Positions 33,925 to 46,204 of a DNA stretch of 64,000 nt are shown piece by piece. The notes under the pieces were generated by a model. That model ran no database searches. It was given only the letters and a program-made list of their open reading frames with translations, and was not told the origin of the DNA. Position numbers and translations under genes: made by a program. Origin of the DNA: Actinostola sp. cb2023 (taxonomy: Eukaryota; Cnidaria; Anthozoa; Actiniaria; Actinostolidae); the NCBI GenBank assembly GCA_033675265.1, contig JAUJYZ010000244.1, forward strand, positions 237,001 through 301,000, in the 5' to 3' direction. Each line of letters starts with the position of its first letter. Within the stretch, counting starts at the first letter, position 1.

Positions 33925-34149
33925 GGGTGCGTTCGATTGACTCTATTCCAGACTGAATAGGAATACATGGAATAAACACTTGGATGCTTTTATTTCAGCA
34001 CATTTAAAATTTCAAACTGATCCTTGTAACTTTATTATGATGCAACAAGGGATCCTTTCATTTTACAGTGGACAGTAGCTGCGCGACAGCGATTTAGGGA
34101 TGTTATTCCATGTATTCCTATTCTGGAATAAGGTCAATCGAACGCACCC
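33925..34149. mobile_element. 225-bp MITE (GGGTGCGTTCGATTGAC ends)
   Basis: GGGTGCGTTCGATTGACTC and GGTCAATCGAACGCACCC are inverted, with CTATTCCAG/CTGGAATA and GGAATACATGGAATA also pairing. TAA lies within one base of both ends, which suits a PIF/Harbinger-type duplication. Confidence 0.78.
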
Positions 34150-37100
34150 TAAGTAGAAAGTGAACAAGCGCAGCAATCATGCAATTCCTGGCAATATTGC
34201 ATGCACGTCTATACGTACATAAGAGCTACTAAATGCAGAGTTTACTCTTTAAACCGATGAATGCGCAATGCATCTAAACATGAACAACATTTATAGATTG
34301 ATCCGCCATTTTGGATGGTAACCCGGCCTCCATATCAGTAAGTTTGATGAAGGTAAGAACAAAAAGTATTGCAATTGTTTTCTTCACCTTTTTTTTTCAT
34401 TTTTTCGTTCAATCTTTCATTTTCTGGTTATTTCAAATCATTCCAAACAAACAAGATATATAAGTAAGTCCGCCATATTGGATAGTAACCAGGCCTCCAT
34501 GTGATCTCGATGGAGGAAATCATTTATCGAGATGATGTACTGTAGAGAACGTAAGTATTTGTACACTATTGGTTGGTAATATGGATCCTTTTTTCTTTTC
34601 ATAATAATTAAAAAACAGGTATGCGCGTTTTCAAAACGTTTTCTCCCGTCAACATGACGATAGCTTTGCGGTTCACGTCTCCTTTGGAGAAAGTTTTCAA
34701 AAGTCTGCCGCGTTTTCGGTGCAAATGATTGTCGATTGTCGTTGTGTGGATCGGAAAGAAAAAGACATTAAAAAAATTGCAAAATGAAAACACACCCGTG
34801 TGATTACCATATTCACACATGCGAAGTTGATGGAAAAAAGTATTTTATTAACGAGGCGTTTTGAGTTTAGCTTCTTGTCTATCTTTGTAAAAACAGTTGC
34901 GTGATCACTTGACGACTATTAAAACATCAAAATAAAGAGATTTATTAAGTCCCAGGTTATTCCAGTTTGGGACATGACTGATACATGCTTGTAACCAGAC
35001 TTGATAGAAAGAGACGACCTGAACTCCCGACCCTGTAGAGTCCTGCAAATATGTAAACAAGATACCGTTGACATGACTTGATTGCTGAATTTGTAATCAA
35101 AGCAAATTTTCAAGATGCAAAGATTATGTTTTTGGAAAGCGTTCTGTTCTATTAACTTGCTTGTGTGTCTACTATATGAAGTTTGAAACACTACTGGAGT
35201 CGCTCTCTTTCTCTCAATGCTTATTCAACATTGCCAAATCCTATGGACATCAAAATGGCGCCAACGGGCGTACGTGCCGTGAAAAAAAAAACACGTAAAG
35301 ATGTTACAATAGATCAGTAAACGAGAGATGATATGAATGTCAAAATACGGCGTTATTTTGGTGGTTTGGTTTTATCTTCAATGCGATGCCCCCAGGGCTT
35401 TTGCCCAGATTTAATTACATCGATCACATTAAGATCTTTTCTCCACAACAACTTTCCCAAAGAACAAAAGGCTTAATCCCTAGTATCACCGCACTAGGTC
35501 GATATTTCCGCTCCCTTGTAGAGCTGTTTTTCTATATTGACACGTAGCACAGGTACTCGAACGCGTCCACAATGTTATCAGTCTTCATAAGAGGACGCAA
35601 TAAACCGGAAAATTAAAACAATAAACAAAATGATCGCAATTTACTGCGAAGAAAAGCCAGCAAATGTATCCAGACTGTCTTTCTCAAGTCTTTAGATAGT
35701 ACATTGGACTTTCTAATCATTCACAAAGCGACTGAAAGTGACTCAGTTTCATAAGTACTTGGTAGTTAACTTTGTGAAGTAAAGTGTTGTACGCAAAAGA
35801 TCGTGAATTATTTAGACTTCAAGTCACGCCAGACATGCAATGATTTATATCACAGACATTCGACACATTTGTACAGAAATAACAGATCACAAACCCACAA
35901 AACCACAGCCACTGTTAGTAAGGCGATAGACATGTTTAGAGAGACGTTTTATAGATGTAACATCCATTAATCAAAACAATACAGTACACGACTAAAGCGA
36001 CTAGAAGTACAAAGCATCACCAACCTTCGCACAAAGACAATACGAAATTTCTTGAACATGTCTAGTCGTTTAGGAAGACATTGACACGTCTTTTTCTCGG
36101 TCTTTTTCCTGTTTTAAGTAGGAAAGTAGAACGGCATTCTCTTGTCAATCGAAAGTAATCAAAACCAGTCCAATATTGCTCTCCATCGTTGCAGAATCGA
36201 CATCGCTAAACCATCTTTTCTTGGAACACTTTACTGTAACATCTAACATACGTTACCATCCCAAGTTGGTAATAATTTGCATACTCGTTGTCTTATAAAC
36301 GTCACAGCACCCGCGATGATGTCTTGAGTGATAAGATTATGTTTGCAGAGAGCAGTTGAAATAATTAGGACGATTTGCAAGAATTACACACGACTTGACA
36401 GGCAGGGGATTATGGGTATTGTGTATTTGTTGACAGGTAAATAAAAAGAAAGGTTTTAATAAACAGCTTGGGATCTGTGAGGGGGTAGGGTAAGTAAATA
36501 TTATATTGCAAATAATTACTGTCAAGATTCATGAACGAGGCATTAAAAAAAAAACTTTGGACATTGAACAATTTTTGAAGCAGTAAGTCCATGCATCTTG
36601 TCAATCTGAAGTTCACTAGAGTTTACAAAAACAGAGACAAAAACAACAAAAACGTATGAAAACGAACATGGCAGATGAAAACGAAGTTCTCTGCTCCAAA
36701 CGTAGATTAACATTTCCTGCCACACAACTCGGGACAACTCTAGTCTTTCTCAGTCTTTCAGTTTTTGTTTAGTAGCCTTTGGCTCTGTCTGCTAATTAAT
36801 GCTCGTTGCTTTCTTGTTCCCTACAAGAAGAGCGGAAAAGACTTTTGCTTCTTTGTCTCCTTGCAAAGAGGATAATCTACTATCAAGTTTCTCACTTCAG
36901 TTTGAGGTTTTACTTGTTGATATGTCGTGATCACAAGAGACCGACCTTTTCTGCAACATCTTCAGCAATATCCGCACTGCCAAGCAAACAAGCTTACTCT
37001 TTAGCGGCCTGCCGGTGGATCGTCACTGTAACCTCGCTCAGTTGTTATTGATTCAAAGGATTGTGAAATAAAGCAGGTCACAAAAATACTCATTAGAAAA

Positions 37101-38631
37101 CATTTAAAGTTGGCAGATTTGGTGTGGAAACTACTGAGCGATGAAATCATTAGCAGAAAGCAATGAGATTGGATTTCATAAGCTGCACGGTGATCATGTA
37201 GCGATGCTTCGTCGCCCATGAAGCAAAGGGAGATTAATACTAAATGCTCTTTTAAAAGATCTTTTGTTTTACTTGAAAGCTGAAATTACCATAAGAATAC
37301 AACTCAGAGCATCACAAACTCTCCACAAACTCTCAAAGTCATGCAATTTTTGTCCGCAAAGCTGACGAAGCTTTGCTCTCTCGATGGTGTCGGTAGCGTC
37401 TGGGTATTTGGATTTGGCAACAAAATATGATATGTTGAAGAGCCTAAGCTCTGTATGTACACGATATACAATCCTGGTGGTGGAGCCAGATAAACATTTA
37501 CTATATCCGAGCTAAAGCTTGTACGGTTAATTCCTCTTCCTCTGCTTTTGGTACACAAACGCTTGAGGTAAGAGGGCTGTGGGATTCTGTGGTTGTAGGT
37601 TATTTGTACAGTAGATCTTTCCGCTCCGACCTACCATGACCTTGTGAATGAGGCAACGACGGCCCGACTTCCTGAGGGCCGCCACATAAGAATCGAAGTT
37701 GCAAGCGAAACGAAACGTCAGTTGTGTGTTGGAATGAGCAATTATAACATACCTAGAGTAGGGCAAGGGTGTTTAGCTCGGGGAATTTAGAATATAGATG
37801 GTAAATATATTATTTTGCATCCAGATTTTTACCTTTTTGATCCACATAAGAAAAAGCTGCATGTCATGGCTCGCGGAGACGAGTCCTTGGGGCGCTCTTC
37901 ATCAGAGAACACAAACTCGAGCTGCGACGAAACTGGGACTCGTGCGATGAAGTGGTTAACTTCCCATGGAGAGAGCTCACCCGCAAGCGACGAGTTCTGC
38001 AGCATATTTGAGCAGAACGTTCCCTGAGACCGTTTAAGCTTTGTTTATAGCTCTCTCACGGGTACTCAGGGTTCGACACGTGAGCTACTAATTACATTAG
38101 TCAACAGATCATTACGCAGGAGCAATAAACGTCGGTAAAAAGATCAAACAACAGCTACTTTTGATCAACAAACTTTAAGACTTCAGTGGGTTTATTTGTC
38201 TCTAAAAGGGTAAAAAATACGCGGTAAAAAGAGCACAAGAGCAAGCGAATTCTTAGTGCCATTTAGAGCTAATTACTTCGTAAGGGGGAGGCGGGAAAAC
38301 ACATTTAATAGAACACTGGATTCTTTTATATATACCTGACATCAACGCAGCGCCATACAATTACACAACAATTATCCCCGCGACGCCATTAACACTACAT
38401 TTTCACTCCAAAGGTGAAAGAGTTTTTAACTTCAAAGTGACAAAATGCACGACCCTCTTACAGCGAAGAATTCAATCGACACAGCGTCAATGTTCGAATG
38501 TTTTCAGGTTATCTATCGGATCTTAGTTGTGATTTAACATTCCAGAGCTATCAAGGAGGGACGGTCTTAAAGTGACCCTAAACCCCAGACATCTAAGATA
38601 GATAAACAGAATTGAAAAGTTTAGGATGCTT
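34150..38631. other. ~4.5 kb with no supportable gene
   Basis: A CCGCCAT.TTGGAT.GTAACC.GG block occurs twice (about 34312 and 34470). A possible exon or relic on the minus strand at 37304-37766 has two overlapping open frames (SNTQLTFRFACNFDSYVAAL; FSSDIVNVYLAPPPGLYIVY) that I cannot identify. I did not find the 5' exon of the His/Lys-rich gene. The rest is AT-rich. Confidence 0.35.
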
Positions 38632-38785
38632 GATAGCCTCCTCCGCATGCAACTCCAAATAAAGAAATCCGAGATAAGAGAGGGGGAAGGGATTCCTGTG
38701 GCAAGCAAAGGGAGAGAGAGGGAGCCTCGGCCTTCGGCCTCGCAGGGATCCCAAAGGGGTTGCGTGCGGAGGAGGCTAGATGCTT
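38632..38785. mobile_element. short foldback repeat (TAGCCTCCTCCGCA arms)
   Basis: GATAGCCTCCTCCGCATGCAA pairs with TTGCGTGCGGAGGAGGCTAG; a GAGGCCGAAGG/CCTTCGGCCTC hairpin is inside. Confidence 0.65.
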
Positions 38786-39029
38786 GAATACCTGTGTAAC
38801 ATCGCTGCAAGTAGTACACCGCCCAATTAGTGAGTCGTGTTATAGTGAAATATTATTAATATCGAGCAAAATCACGATTTCAATCTGCTGATATTAATCT
38901 TGACAAGCCGTCTCACTAAGTGTTGATCTCCAAGGCTAGAGGGCTTAGTTATTTCAAGTCCTTGCCGGTACTTTTATCACATCTACAAACTTTATTTCTA
39001 TATGGGGGAAGGAGACCTCTTGGTCTCAG

Positions 39030-40015
39030 GTACAGTTACGGCCACCCTGCTAATAGGGCCGGTCACCTTCTATTGATGTTATTACGACCACCCCGTTAAT
39101 ACGACCACCTCGATATTACGGTCACTTTTTTTCACTCAATCAAAGCCTAAAGTAATTCTCTTAACGTTATTACGGCCACCTCGTTAATACGACCACCTCG
39201 ATATTACGGTCACCTTCTATTGATGTTATTACGACCACCCCGTTATTACGACCACCCCGTTAATACGACCACCCCGTTAATACGACCACCCCGTTAATAC
39301 GACCACCTCGATATTACGGTCACCTTCTATTGATGTTATTACGACCACCCCGTTAATACGACCACCCCGTTAATACGACCACCCCATTAATACGGTCACC
39401 TTCTATTGATGTTATTACGACCACCCCGTTAATACGACCACCCCGTTAATACAACCACCCCGTTAATACGACCACCCCATTAATACGGTCACCTTCTATT
39501 GATGTTATTACGACCACCCCGTTAATACGACCACCCCGTTAATACAACCACCCCGTTAATACGACCACCCCATTAATACGGTCACCTTCTATTGATGTTA
39601 TTACGACCACCCCGTTAATACGACCACCCCGTTAATACAACCACCTCGATATTACGGTCACCTTCTATTGATGTTATTACGGCCACCTCGTTAATACAAC
39701 CACCTCGATATTACGGTCACCTTCTATTGATATTATTACGACCACCCCGTTAATACAACCACCTCGATATTACGGTCACTTTTTTTCACTCAATCAAAGC
39801 CACCTCGTTAATACGACCACCTCGATATTACGGTCACCTTCTATTGATGTTATTACGACCACCCCGTTAATACGACCACCTCGATATTACGGTCACTTTT
39901 TTCACTCAATCAAAGCCTAAAGTAATTCTCTTAACGTTATTACGGCCACCCCGTTAGTACGGCCATATTTTGAGCGTTCGTTGGTGGTCGTATTAACGGG
40001 GTTCCACTTAAACAA
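39030..40015. repeat. ~1-kb tandem array of CGTTAATACGACCACCC units in a mariner-like terminus
   Basis: A 17-bp motif (ATACGACCACCCCGTTA) is arranged in higher-order blocks separated by GGTCACCTTCTATTGATG. The right edge, GGTGGTCGTATTAACGGG then GTTCCACT, has the form of a Tc1/mariner terminal repeat, so the array appears to be an expanded element end. Confidence 0.75.
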
Positions 40016-40432
40016 GTGAGACTTTTATAGGCCTCGTGGCAGAGTAACGTTATTAAGACTGACTGAGTTACGACTGAAAACTTCAACATTTGCATGGAGG
40101 GGGGAGGGGTGTGTAAGAATCTCCGCAGTTAGCAAATATTTCCCGTCCCCCTCCCCCACTGTAGAGTGTATAATTTACACTGATGTAGCTGAAATTCCAT
40201 CATTTCTACAAATTATTATGATCGTAAAACTATTAATGAAACTAAAAATACTGCATTCATTTTGCCTTTTCGACTGCAGACATTCATGATGGCTACCCTT
40301 CTATCTGGTTCTGTGTCTGAGAATAGAAGTATGGAACTTTGTCCCCGATATCAATTCATCATCAAATACTGCATTATTTTCCTCTTTTCAAGTCAAAAGG
40401 TTATGTTGACACTAGCGGTTTTTTCCCCATCA

Positions 40433-40575
40433 TAGCGCAATTTAAATTCCTCCGTGACCCCACCCTTCTAAAGAATGAACACTCACTAATTGCCACGCGT
40501 GCTCACCTAGTGCAATATAAATTCCTCCGTGACTCCACCCTTCTAAAGAGTGAACACTCACTAATTGCCACGCAT
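40433..40575. repeat. 73-bp direct duplication
   Basis: AAATTCCTCCGTGACCCCAC ... ACTCACTAATTGCCACGC occurs twice in tandem with a few substitutions. Confidence 0.8.
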
Positions 40576-40939
40576 GCCGGCCATAAACATCTTATTGATG
40601 CTATATACTTCAGTTCTCGAGAGCTAAATGGAATTCTATTTTAGTGCGGACTAGATTTTCGAGTGTTTGCATTAGTAATTGCGGTATCACAAGTGCTTGA
40701 GTAGTAACCGTGGCACCTACATCAGTGTCGAAATTTAGTTTTGAAACTCTATAATTACGGGTCATGCTATGAATACTATGTAAGCGCAATTGCTGGTTTG
40801 CATTCAATCCCTGGAGATTTAAAGTACAAAGACGCAGCAGCCATGTTGGTTGAACAAACAAGAGAAGCTAATGAGGAATGCTTTGTTATCGGCAACCAAC
40901 ATGGCCGCCATGACGTCACCATCAGTAGCATACTACTCA

Positions 40940-41190
40940 CCGAATGAGCCCTTTTTGCGCAAAACACTATCGACGTCATCAGAACATGATGACATCATCT
41001 AATGACGTTTCGCATTAACGTATGACGTCATAGGCTGCAATTTGCAATTTGCTTTAATATATGTGACGTCAGCTAATGACTTTTTACATCATGACGTGAT
41101 GTCATATCCTGTTGAAGACGTCACGGTGTTTTGCGCAATGCAAAAGAGATTTTTGCGCATATAAAAAGGGGTTCATTAATTCGTTCCCTA
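40940..41190. mobile_element. inverted-repeat element rich in TGACGTCA sites
   Basis: GCCCTTTTTGCGCAAAACAC at the left and GTGTTTTGCGCAATGCAAAA at the right form imperfect arms. Full cAMP-response-element palindromes TGACGTCA lie at 40911-40918 (just outside), 41023-41030 and 41064-41071, plus near-matches at 40971 and about 41115. Confidence 0.55.
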
Positions 41191-41245
41191 ATCGATACTA
41201 CTACTACTAATATCATCAGTGAATAGTCCCTTTTCACGTTCACAG

Positions 41246-41457
41246 ATACCGCTGTAAAACCGCTGTACTTGTTGACATCAGACGCATTTGTACAGGCTTA
41301 GCCTCGAGTCAGTGTAAATTATTCACAAATACCAACAAGAATACGAAAAAATGTTGACATGAAACGATAGAAACATTTTTGAATTGCACGGATTGTTTTC
41401 TGAATCGAGGCTAAGCCTGTACAAATGCGTCTTTTGTCAAGGACAGCGGTCATCTCT
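41246..41457. mobile_element. ~210-bp MITE (CGCATTTGTACAGGCTTAGC arms)
   Basis: The 24-bp inner repeat around GCATTTGTACAGGCTTAGCC is perfectly inverted at about 41289 and 41408. The outer ACCGCTGT motifs also pair. Confidence 0.75.
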
Positions 41458-43970
41458 AAACAATGCGAAACTGGAGTATTCAGACTGAACTACACCCATT
41501 ACGATCAGACATACCGGTTGTTGAGTCTATTTTGATGTCGTTCTAAGCCACAGATGGAGACACTTGAGTTTGTAGATGTCAAAGAATCAGTTTCTGTTGT
41601 AAACTAGTAGAAAAAAACCCAGATTTCATGTAATTAGTTTCTTTATGTATTATATCGATTATATCATTCTTTCTTTCCTCTGTTTCCTCTCTTTGGTTTG
41701 CTTTCTTTATCCTCGTCTTTTGGCTTTATTTCCTTATTTTCACTCAAACTATTATAATTTTCTTTCTCCCTAGTTACTCAGCGGACTGCTGTTGCTAAGC
41801 AACAAGTAATGAACATGCTGATTGTATTTCCCTTTCTTTCTTCCACTAGTTTGACTGCTCACACCCTGACACAGTTATATACAGGAGCGCGGCAGCTTTA
41901 TGGTGTTTAGCACTAGAACACATTAGACACTTAAATAAAGTATTTTTTATTTTTTATATATATATTTATTTATTTTTAGTGTTAGGCGGAACGAAGCCTC
42001 GTAAAACCGAAAAATTTCAACTGAAATGTAGTTTGATAATGTCAGTTCATATCATGCAATCTTGCCATCAATAGAGGGTGCTAGGAGTGAAATATTATCT
42101 GTAAAAAGGTCTTGCTGTAACTTTCAAATAAGGAGTTTATATGCGTTAGTTAAAGGACTTAAAGCATAGTTTTGACCGATAAGAATTCTCCTTACTGATC
42201 CTTTGTTTGAAGTATTGTCGGTTAGGTGTCGTCAAAGGCTGCCGCTCAAAGAGTTTGATATGGTGGCAAGGTATTCTATAATTGTTCTATGTAATTTGTT
42301 ATCGAGTGTTCAAAGAAAGTTCTCAAAATGTCCTTCAGGATTGATTAATGTATAGAGCGGCCGCAAACCATTAGTGAACGCCGGCAACACAGTCATTAAT
42401 CATCCATTAACTATCACTCAACGGTGGTCGTCCATTAGTAATATCACCAAGGACATCAACACTAAAGATCGCTAGTGATATCAGGATGATAAGCACACAC
42501 CTCACATTAGACACAGGAAGCCCAACAGATACTTCTGAGGCCCCTCAGAATCAATATTTGGGCTGCCTGTGTTTTAGCGACCCAAATTCGTCTCTCCCTC
42601 CCGGGGAACTGTGAACAATATCTTACCAAATTCTTCCCAGTCTTCTCTCGAACATTCACGACCAGTGGGGACCTGGACACCCCATTCATCATTATACTGT
42701 ATTGCTTTTCAATAGAACACATTTCTTCAAACTTGATAGTCAGTGGCACAGTCATATTGCAGCTTCGTCTCTTCTCAGATTTGTCTTCTTTTTCCTTTCT
42801 TGATATATTTCAGGTGGTTCTTACGTTGCCATGGTTTCTATGGAAATAAGTAGTCTGATGCATTATGGGTAATGGTATTGAAATCCATCCTATTCTTATA
42901 CCATCTTTTTATATTTCATCCCATCCACTCTCCATTCTGTGCAATCCTATCCCTACCCTTTAATTCCACTTTTCTTTCCCATTCTTCCTATTTTATTCCA
43001 TCCAATCGTTCACTTGACATCAAAGCTCGTGAACTCTGGACAGAACTGTAAATGGTCTATTTTCTTAATCCCTTCATGTCATATTCATTTCCCAATTCCC
43101 ACCCATCCAGCTCTATCTTCCTAATCATGCAACACAACAAATCTCATCTACTTTAATAAGGCATACAAGTGATGACATCAGGAGTTTTATTTTATGTCTT
43201 AATTAGATACATGTATGTCTTAGTCCTAGTTTTAACTAGTGTAACAGAAAAGTATATATAATTCTGTCTTATAGATTGAATGAATATATGTTATCTATTA
43301 CATATGTAGGATTACACTGATCAATCAACATTAATAAATAATTATTGATAGCAAAATTGTGATTGAACGAAACCAAACTATCAACTAACTATGTCTGCAA
43401 GTTTGAATATAAATCTATAATTTCTACTGTGTTATCATAACAATAAATAAAGACTTGATGGACTAAAATAAGATGTGTAAAATAACAATTCAAACAGTCT
43501 GAGAAAATTAGCTGGAATCTTAAAATGTCAAAGTTTTGAACTTTAGTTTTCATAGAAACTTTATTTACTGAGTGTAAATAGACATATTAGTAGAAACCAA
43601 CTAGCATACTATCATGAATCCCTGCAATCTGATTGGCTAACATACTCACTATATCTATTGCGTGATAGGTAGATATCTAATAAACTTGTGGCCATCAAAA
43701 TATTACAAACAAGACACTTTTCTGAATGTCTTTCAGACAGAATACATTAAACCAATTCTATAATTATATGTAGTATCCACAATCAACCAACCTATTATTG
43801 AATATTCTATTGCTACAAAAAAGGTTTTAATTTATAATATCTATACTAAAAAAGCTGTCATATGATACAGTGCCTTTATAATATCCAAATGGATGAAAAA
43901 TGCTAGGTGAAATGCCTATCATTATCTCAGTTTATGAAGCTCATCACCATGGCGCACAAGTAGCCATCAA
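41458..43970. other. 2.5 kb intergenic; one possible minus-strand exon near 42632-42800
   Basis: On the minus strand, an open stretch containing CNMTVPLTIKFEEMCSIEKQ and SRSPLVVNVREKTGKNL ends at a good donor (GTAAGAT) near 42632. I do not recognise it and cannot define its acceptor. The rest is AT-rich. Confidence 0.25.
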
Positions 43971-44032
43971 TCAACCATGGAAGAACAGTGCAATAAGCAC
44001 TAGAAGTGACGCCTTGAATAATGCTTTATCAC
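43971..44032 (-). CDS. second exon of the YbaY-like secreted protein (hydrophobic tail)
   Basis: Acceptor TGAATATCTTTCCAG precedes GTGATAAAGC. Two nucleotides complete the Cys codon left by exon 1, followed by DKALFKASLLVLIALFFHG and a stop at 43971-43973. The hydrophobic, short-ended tail looks like a GPI-attachment signal or a C-terminal membrane anchor. An alternative acceptor near 44228 would instead add an Ile-rich tail. Confidence 0.5.
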
Positions 44033-44249
44033 CTGGAAAGATATTCATAACATAAGTGACGGGAAGTAACTTTACCCTGTTTCAGTTCTGGAAGTCTCGA
44101 AAACTCAACCCTATAAGGCGGCACATACCCATAATGATGGCAACCACCATTATGATTGCTCTTGTGTTGATGATGGATATGATGATGATGATGAACATGA
44201 CAATGTTAGCTATCATGCAAGTGTAAATAAATAATACTAGTGTACTTAC

Positions 44250-44790
44250 ACAAAGCTAGAGGCGCAGCCGAATGTTCATACAATTCCAGTGTAATATTCT
44301 TGGCAAACTTGTCGATACGAGCTGTAATATTCACAAATACGACATGGCTTGTGCCTGTATGATAGTCACCAATCCTAATCCATTCAGTGCTTCCCACAGC
44401 GGGCTTCCAGCCCATGTTTAAGACACCAGAAACGCTATAATGACCATGTTCTTTCGGTCTCGGCACCGTCATGTTGTAAAACAGTGGCGTATTGTTCTTA
44501 TAATTGGCTACATTCACTAGAGTTCCACCTAGCATGATACTCGAAGCGTCGGCGATTCGTGCATCGAGAAACTCAACTTTGAGTCGAGACTTTGCAGGGA
44601 TAGCGTGAGGCGGCGGGTCTAAGATTATTTGACCTGAGATCTCGATCTCATCACCGTTGCTTCTACGATTTCTGTGGCTTTCCACTTCTGATAAAGACAA
44701 TTCCTCGCTGATGTCAACCTCATGAGATAATTGGGCGAGGGATAGAAAGATTGTGATTGAAAGAACTCCAAAGAGAACTGTCTTGCTCAT
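44250..44790 (-). CDS. secreted YbaY/YscW-like domain protein, first exon
   Basis: Starts MSKTVLFGVLSITIFLSLAQ, a clear signal peptide, and runs 180 codons to donor GTAAGTAC. After a basic RNRRS site (possible processing), residues about 50-150 read EISGQIILDPPPHAIPAKSRLK, VEFLDARIADASSIMLGG, PLFYNMTVPRP, HYSVSGVLNMGW and WIRIGDYHTGT. This matches the bacterial YbaY/YscW lipoprotein pattern: SG.V..r...aLP.da.l.V.L.DaslADAps, then PF.f.lP and ysv.a.i. Asn-X-Ser/Thr sites suggest glycosylation. With the tail exon the protein is about 200 residues and probably surface-anchored. Its function is unknown; in bacteria the fold is linked to outer-membrane lipoprotein or secretin chaperone roles. Confidence 0.68.
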
Positions 44791-44885
44791 CGTGGCGATG
44801 ATTGTCGTCGTGTATATCTTGAACCTTTACGATCACTCTAGATTTTACACTGTAGAACTGAGCCTGAATAGCTACATATGTCTTT

Positions 44886-44945
44886 CTAAACAAAGAGAAC
44901 TGGCTTACAAAGACAAAACGTAATTAACTCAGTTCTAGATCTTCT
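44886..44945 (-). CDS. possible last exon of the ankyrin gene
   Basis: Acceptor TTGTTTCCATAG, then 19 codons and a stop (RRSRTELITFCLCKPVLFV), in phase with the exon ending at 45006. It is short and unconserved in appearance, and ends only 95 bp before the next gene's start codon. Weak. Confidence 0.25.
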   Translation of the reverse strand, partial: RRSRTELITFCLCKPVLFV

Positions 44946-45005
44946 CTATGGAAACAAACCACAGCACTTGAACATGAACCACCCTCCCCACCACCCACAG
45001 ATTAC

Positions 45006-45131
45006 CTTAGGCACAGGGTTCCCAGCAACTGGAATCGGGACAAAAAGTGCAGAAGTAGAGCTTGTAGCCACTGATGTACTTTCATAGAGATACGACACAT
45101 CAGCGCTCTTAGGACGCTGCTTCTTTATGCC
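45006..45131 (-). CDS. exon after the ankyrin repeats
   Basis: Forty-two codons between acceptor TTGATTACCAG and donor GTAATCTG, phase 0 at both ends. It reads GIKKQRPKSADVSYLYES, then Ser/Thr-rich and hydrophobic sequence ending AGNPVPK. No domain recognised; linked to the ankyrin exons by phase and order only. Confidence 0.5.
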
Positions 45132-45619
45132 CTGGTAATCAAGCAAGATATTCGTTAGGGAAGGTTCATGTGAGAGCTGAGAGAGGGCGACAAAGTCTAT
45201 TTTGGTTACCTAGGGGCTACTCACTACACTGGGGTCAATCGGGATAGGAGGGAAAAAGAGAAGTAGTCCCTCCCTGACTTTGCGAGGATTACATTTTATT
45301 ACTACAGCGATATTTATTGTTGCTAGTTATTTTTAATTAATCGGTATTTTTGCTAGCTTTATATTTTATGTTATAGGGGACCCTCTCAAAATATATTATT
45401 ATTAGTAGTAGTAGTAGTAGTAGTAGTATTTTGTTATTATTATTATTATTATATTATTATGATTAGTATTATTAGTATTAGTATTATTATGATTATTATT
45501 ATATATTGTTATTATTATCCCCTTACCATACATAAAGACATACAGTTGGTAAGCCGTCTACCCTGTCAGGCTCCTGACCCTGTCTAAATAAAGTTTATTT
45601 ATTTATTTTCTCTCCATAC
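45132..45619. repeat. intron with (ATT)n/(AGT)n microsatellite
   Basis: Between two ankyrin-gene exons; AGT and ATT triplet runs at about 45400-45520. Confidence 0.7.
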
Positions 45620-45703
45620 CCTTGGTAAGCTGTTTGTTGGTATCAACATGGTGATACTTCTGTGCCCACAGCGAATGGCAACATCGCGTGCTGTTTCTCC
45701 AAC
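45620..45703 (-). CDS. ankyrin-repeat exon (28 codons)
   Basis: Acceptor AATAAACAG, donor GTATGG, phase 0. VGETARDVAIRCGHRSITML is a typical ankyrin helix-turn-helix, here the likely last repeat, followed by IPTNSLPR. Confidence 0.68.
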
Positions 45704-45771
45704 CTGTTTATTGATATAAAACCTGCTTGACGAGTTTTCATACAGACATTTGTCATTATCACGTGACTTAC

Positions 45772-45870
45772 GTTGTTTTTGACAGCTATAAGATTTCCGC
45801 TGTGCACAATTACCGCAGCCACCTCATCATGGCCAATACGCGCTGCGATGTGCAGTGGTGTATCTCCAAC
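45772..45870 (-). CDS. ankyrin-repeat exon (exactly 33 codons)
   Basis: VGDTPLHIAARIGHDEVAAV then IVHSGNLIAVKNN is one complete 33-residue ankyrin repeat with the TPLHIAA signature. It is bounded by a GT-AG acceptor (GAAGTATAG) and donor (GTAAGTCAC) in phase 0. Such exons typically belong to a longer repeat stack mediating protein binding. Upstream exons were not found between 45870 and 49000, so the gene is partial here or has long introns. Confidence 0.78.
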
Positions 45871-46043
45871 CTATACTTCAAATGGTGTTTGAAAATTGGT
45901 CATTAGTATCGCTCGCATTCAGCATCATCACTGCATCCATACGTCAGCGATTACCACAATACCATGATCACCCTCTACATGATCCGTCACAGGAGCTCAT
46001 TATTATTATAAGTAGGAGCATCCATGCTACATATTGGGTCTAT

Positions 46044-46202
46044 GTCACGGCGTTTGAACAAGTTTTGCTATTTTTAGAACACGAAATTGAACAATCACTG
46101 AGAACTTCCGGTTTTATTTGCCGCAACTCGTTAAATTTGCAACAACAATGACTGGTCAATTTCGTGTTCTAAAAATAGCCAAACTTGTTCAAACGCCGTG
46201 AC
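46044..46202. mobile_element. ~160-bp MITE (GTCACGGCGTTTGAACAAG ends)
   Basis: Left and right ends are inverted for over 40 bp (CTATTTTTAGAACACGAAAT with its complement). It sits at the left edge of the 82-bp minisatellite, within degenerate copies of it. Confidence 0.78.
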
Positions 46203-46204
46203 AG

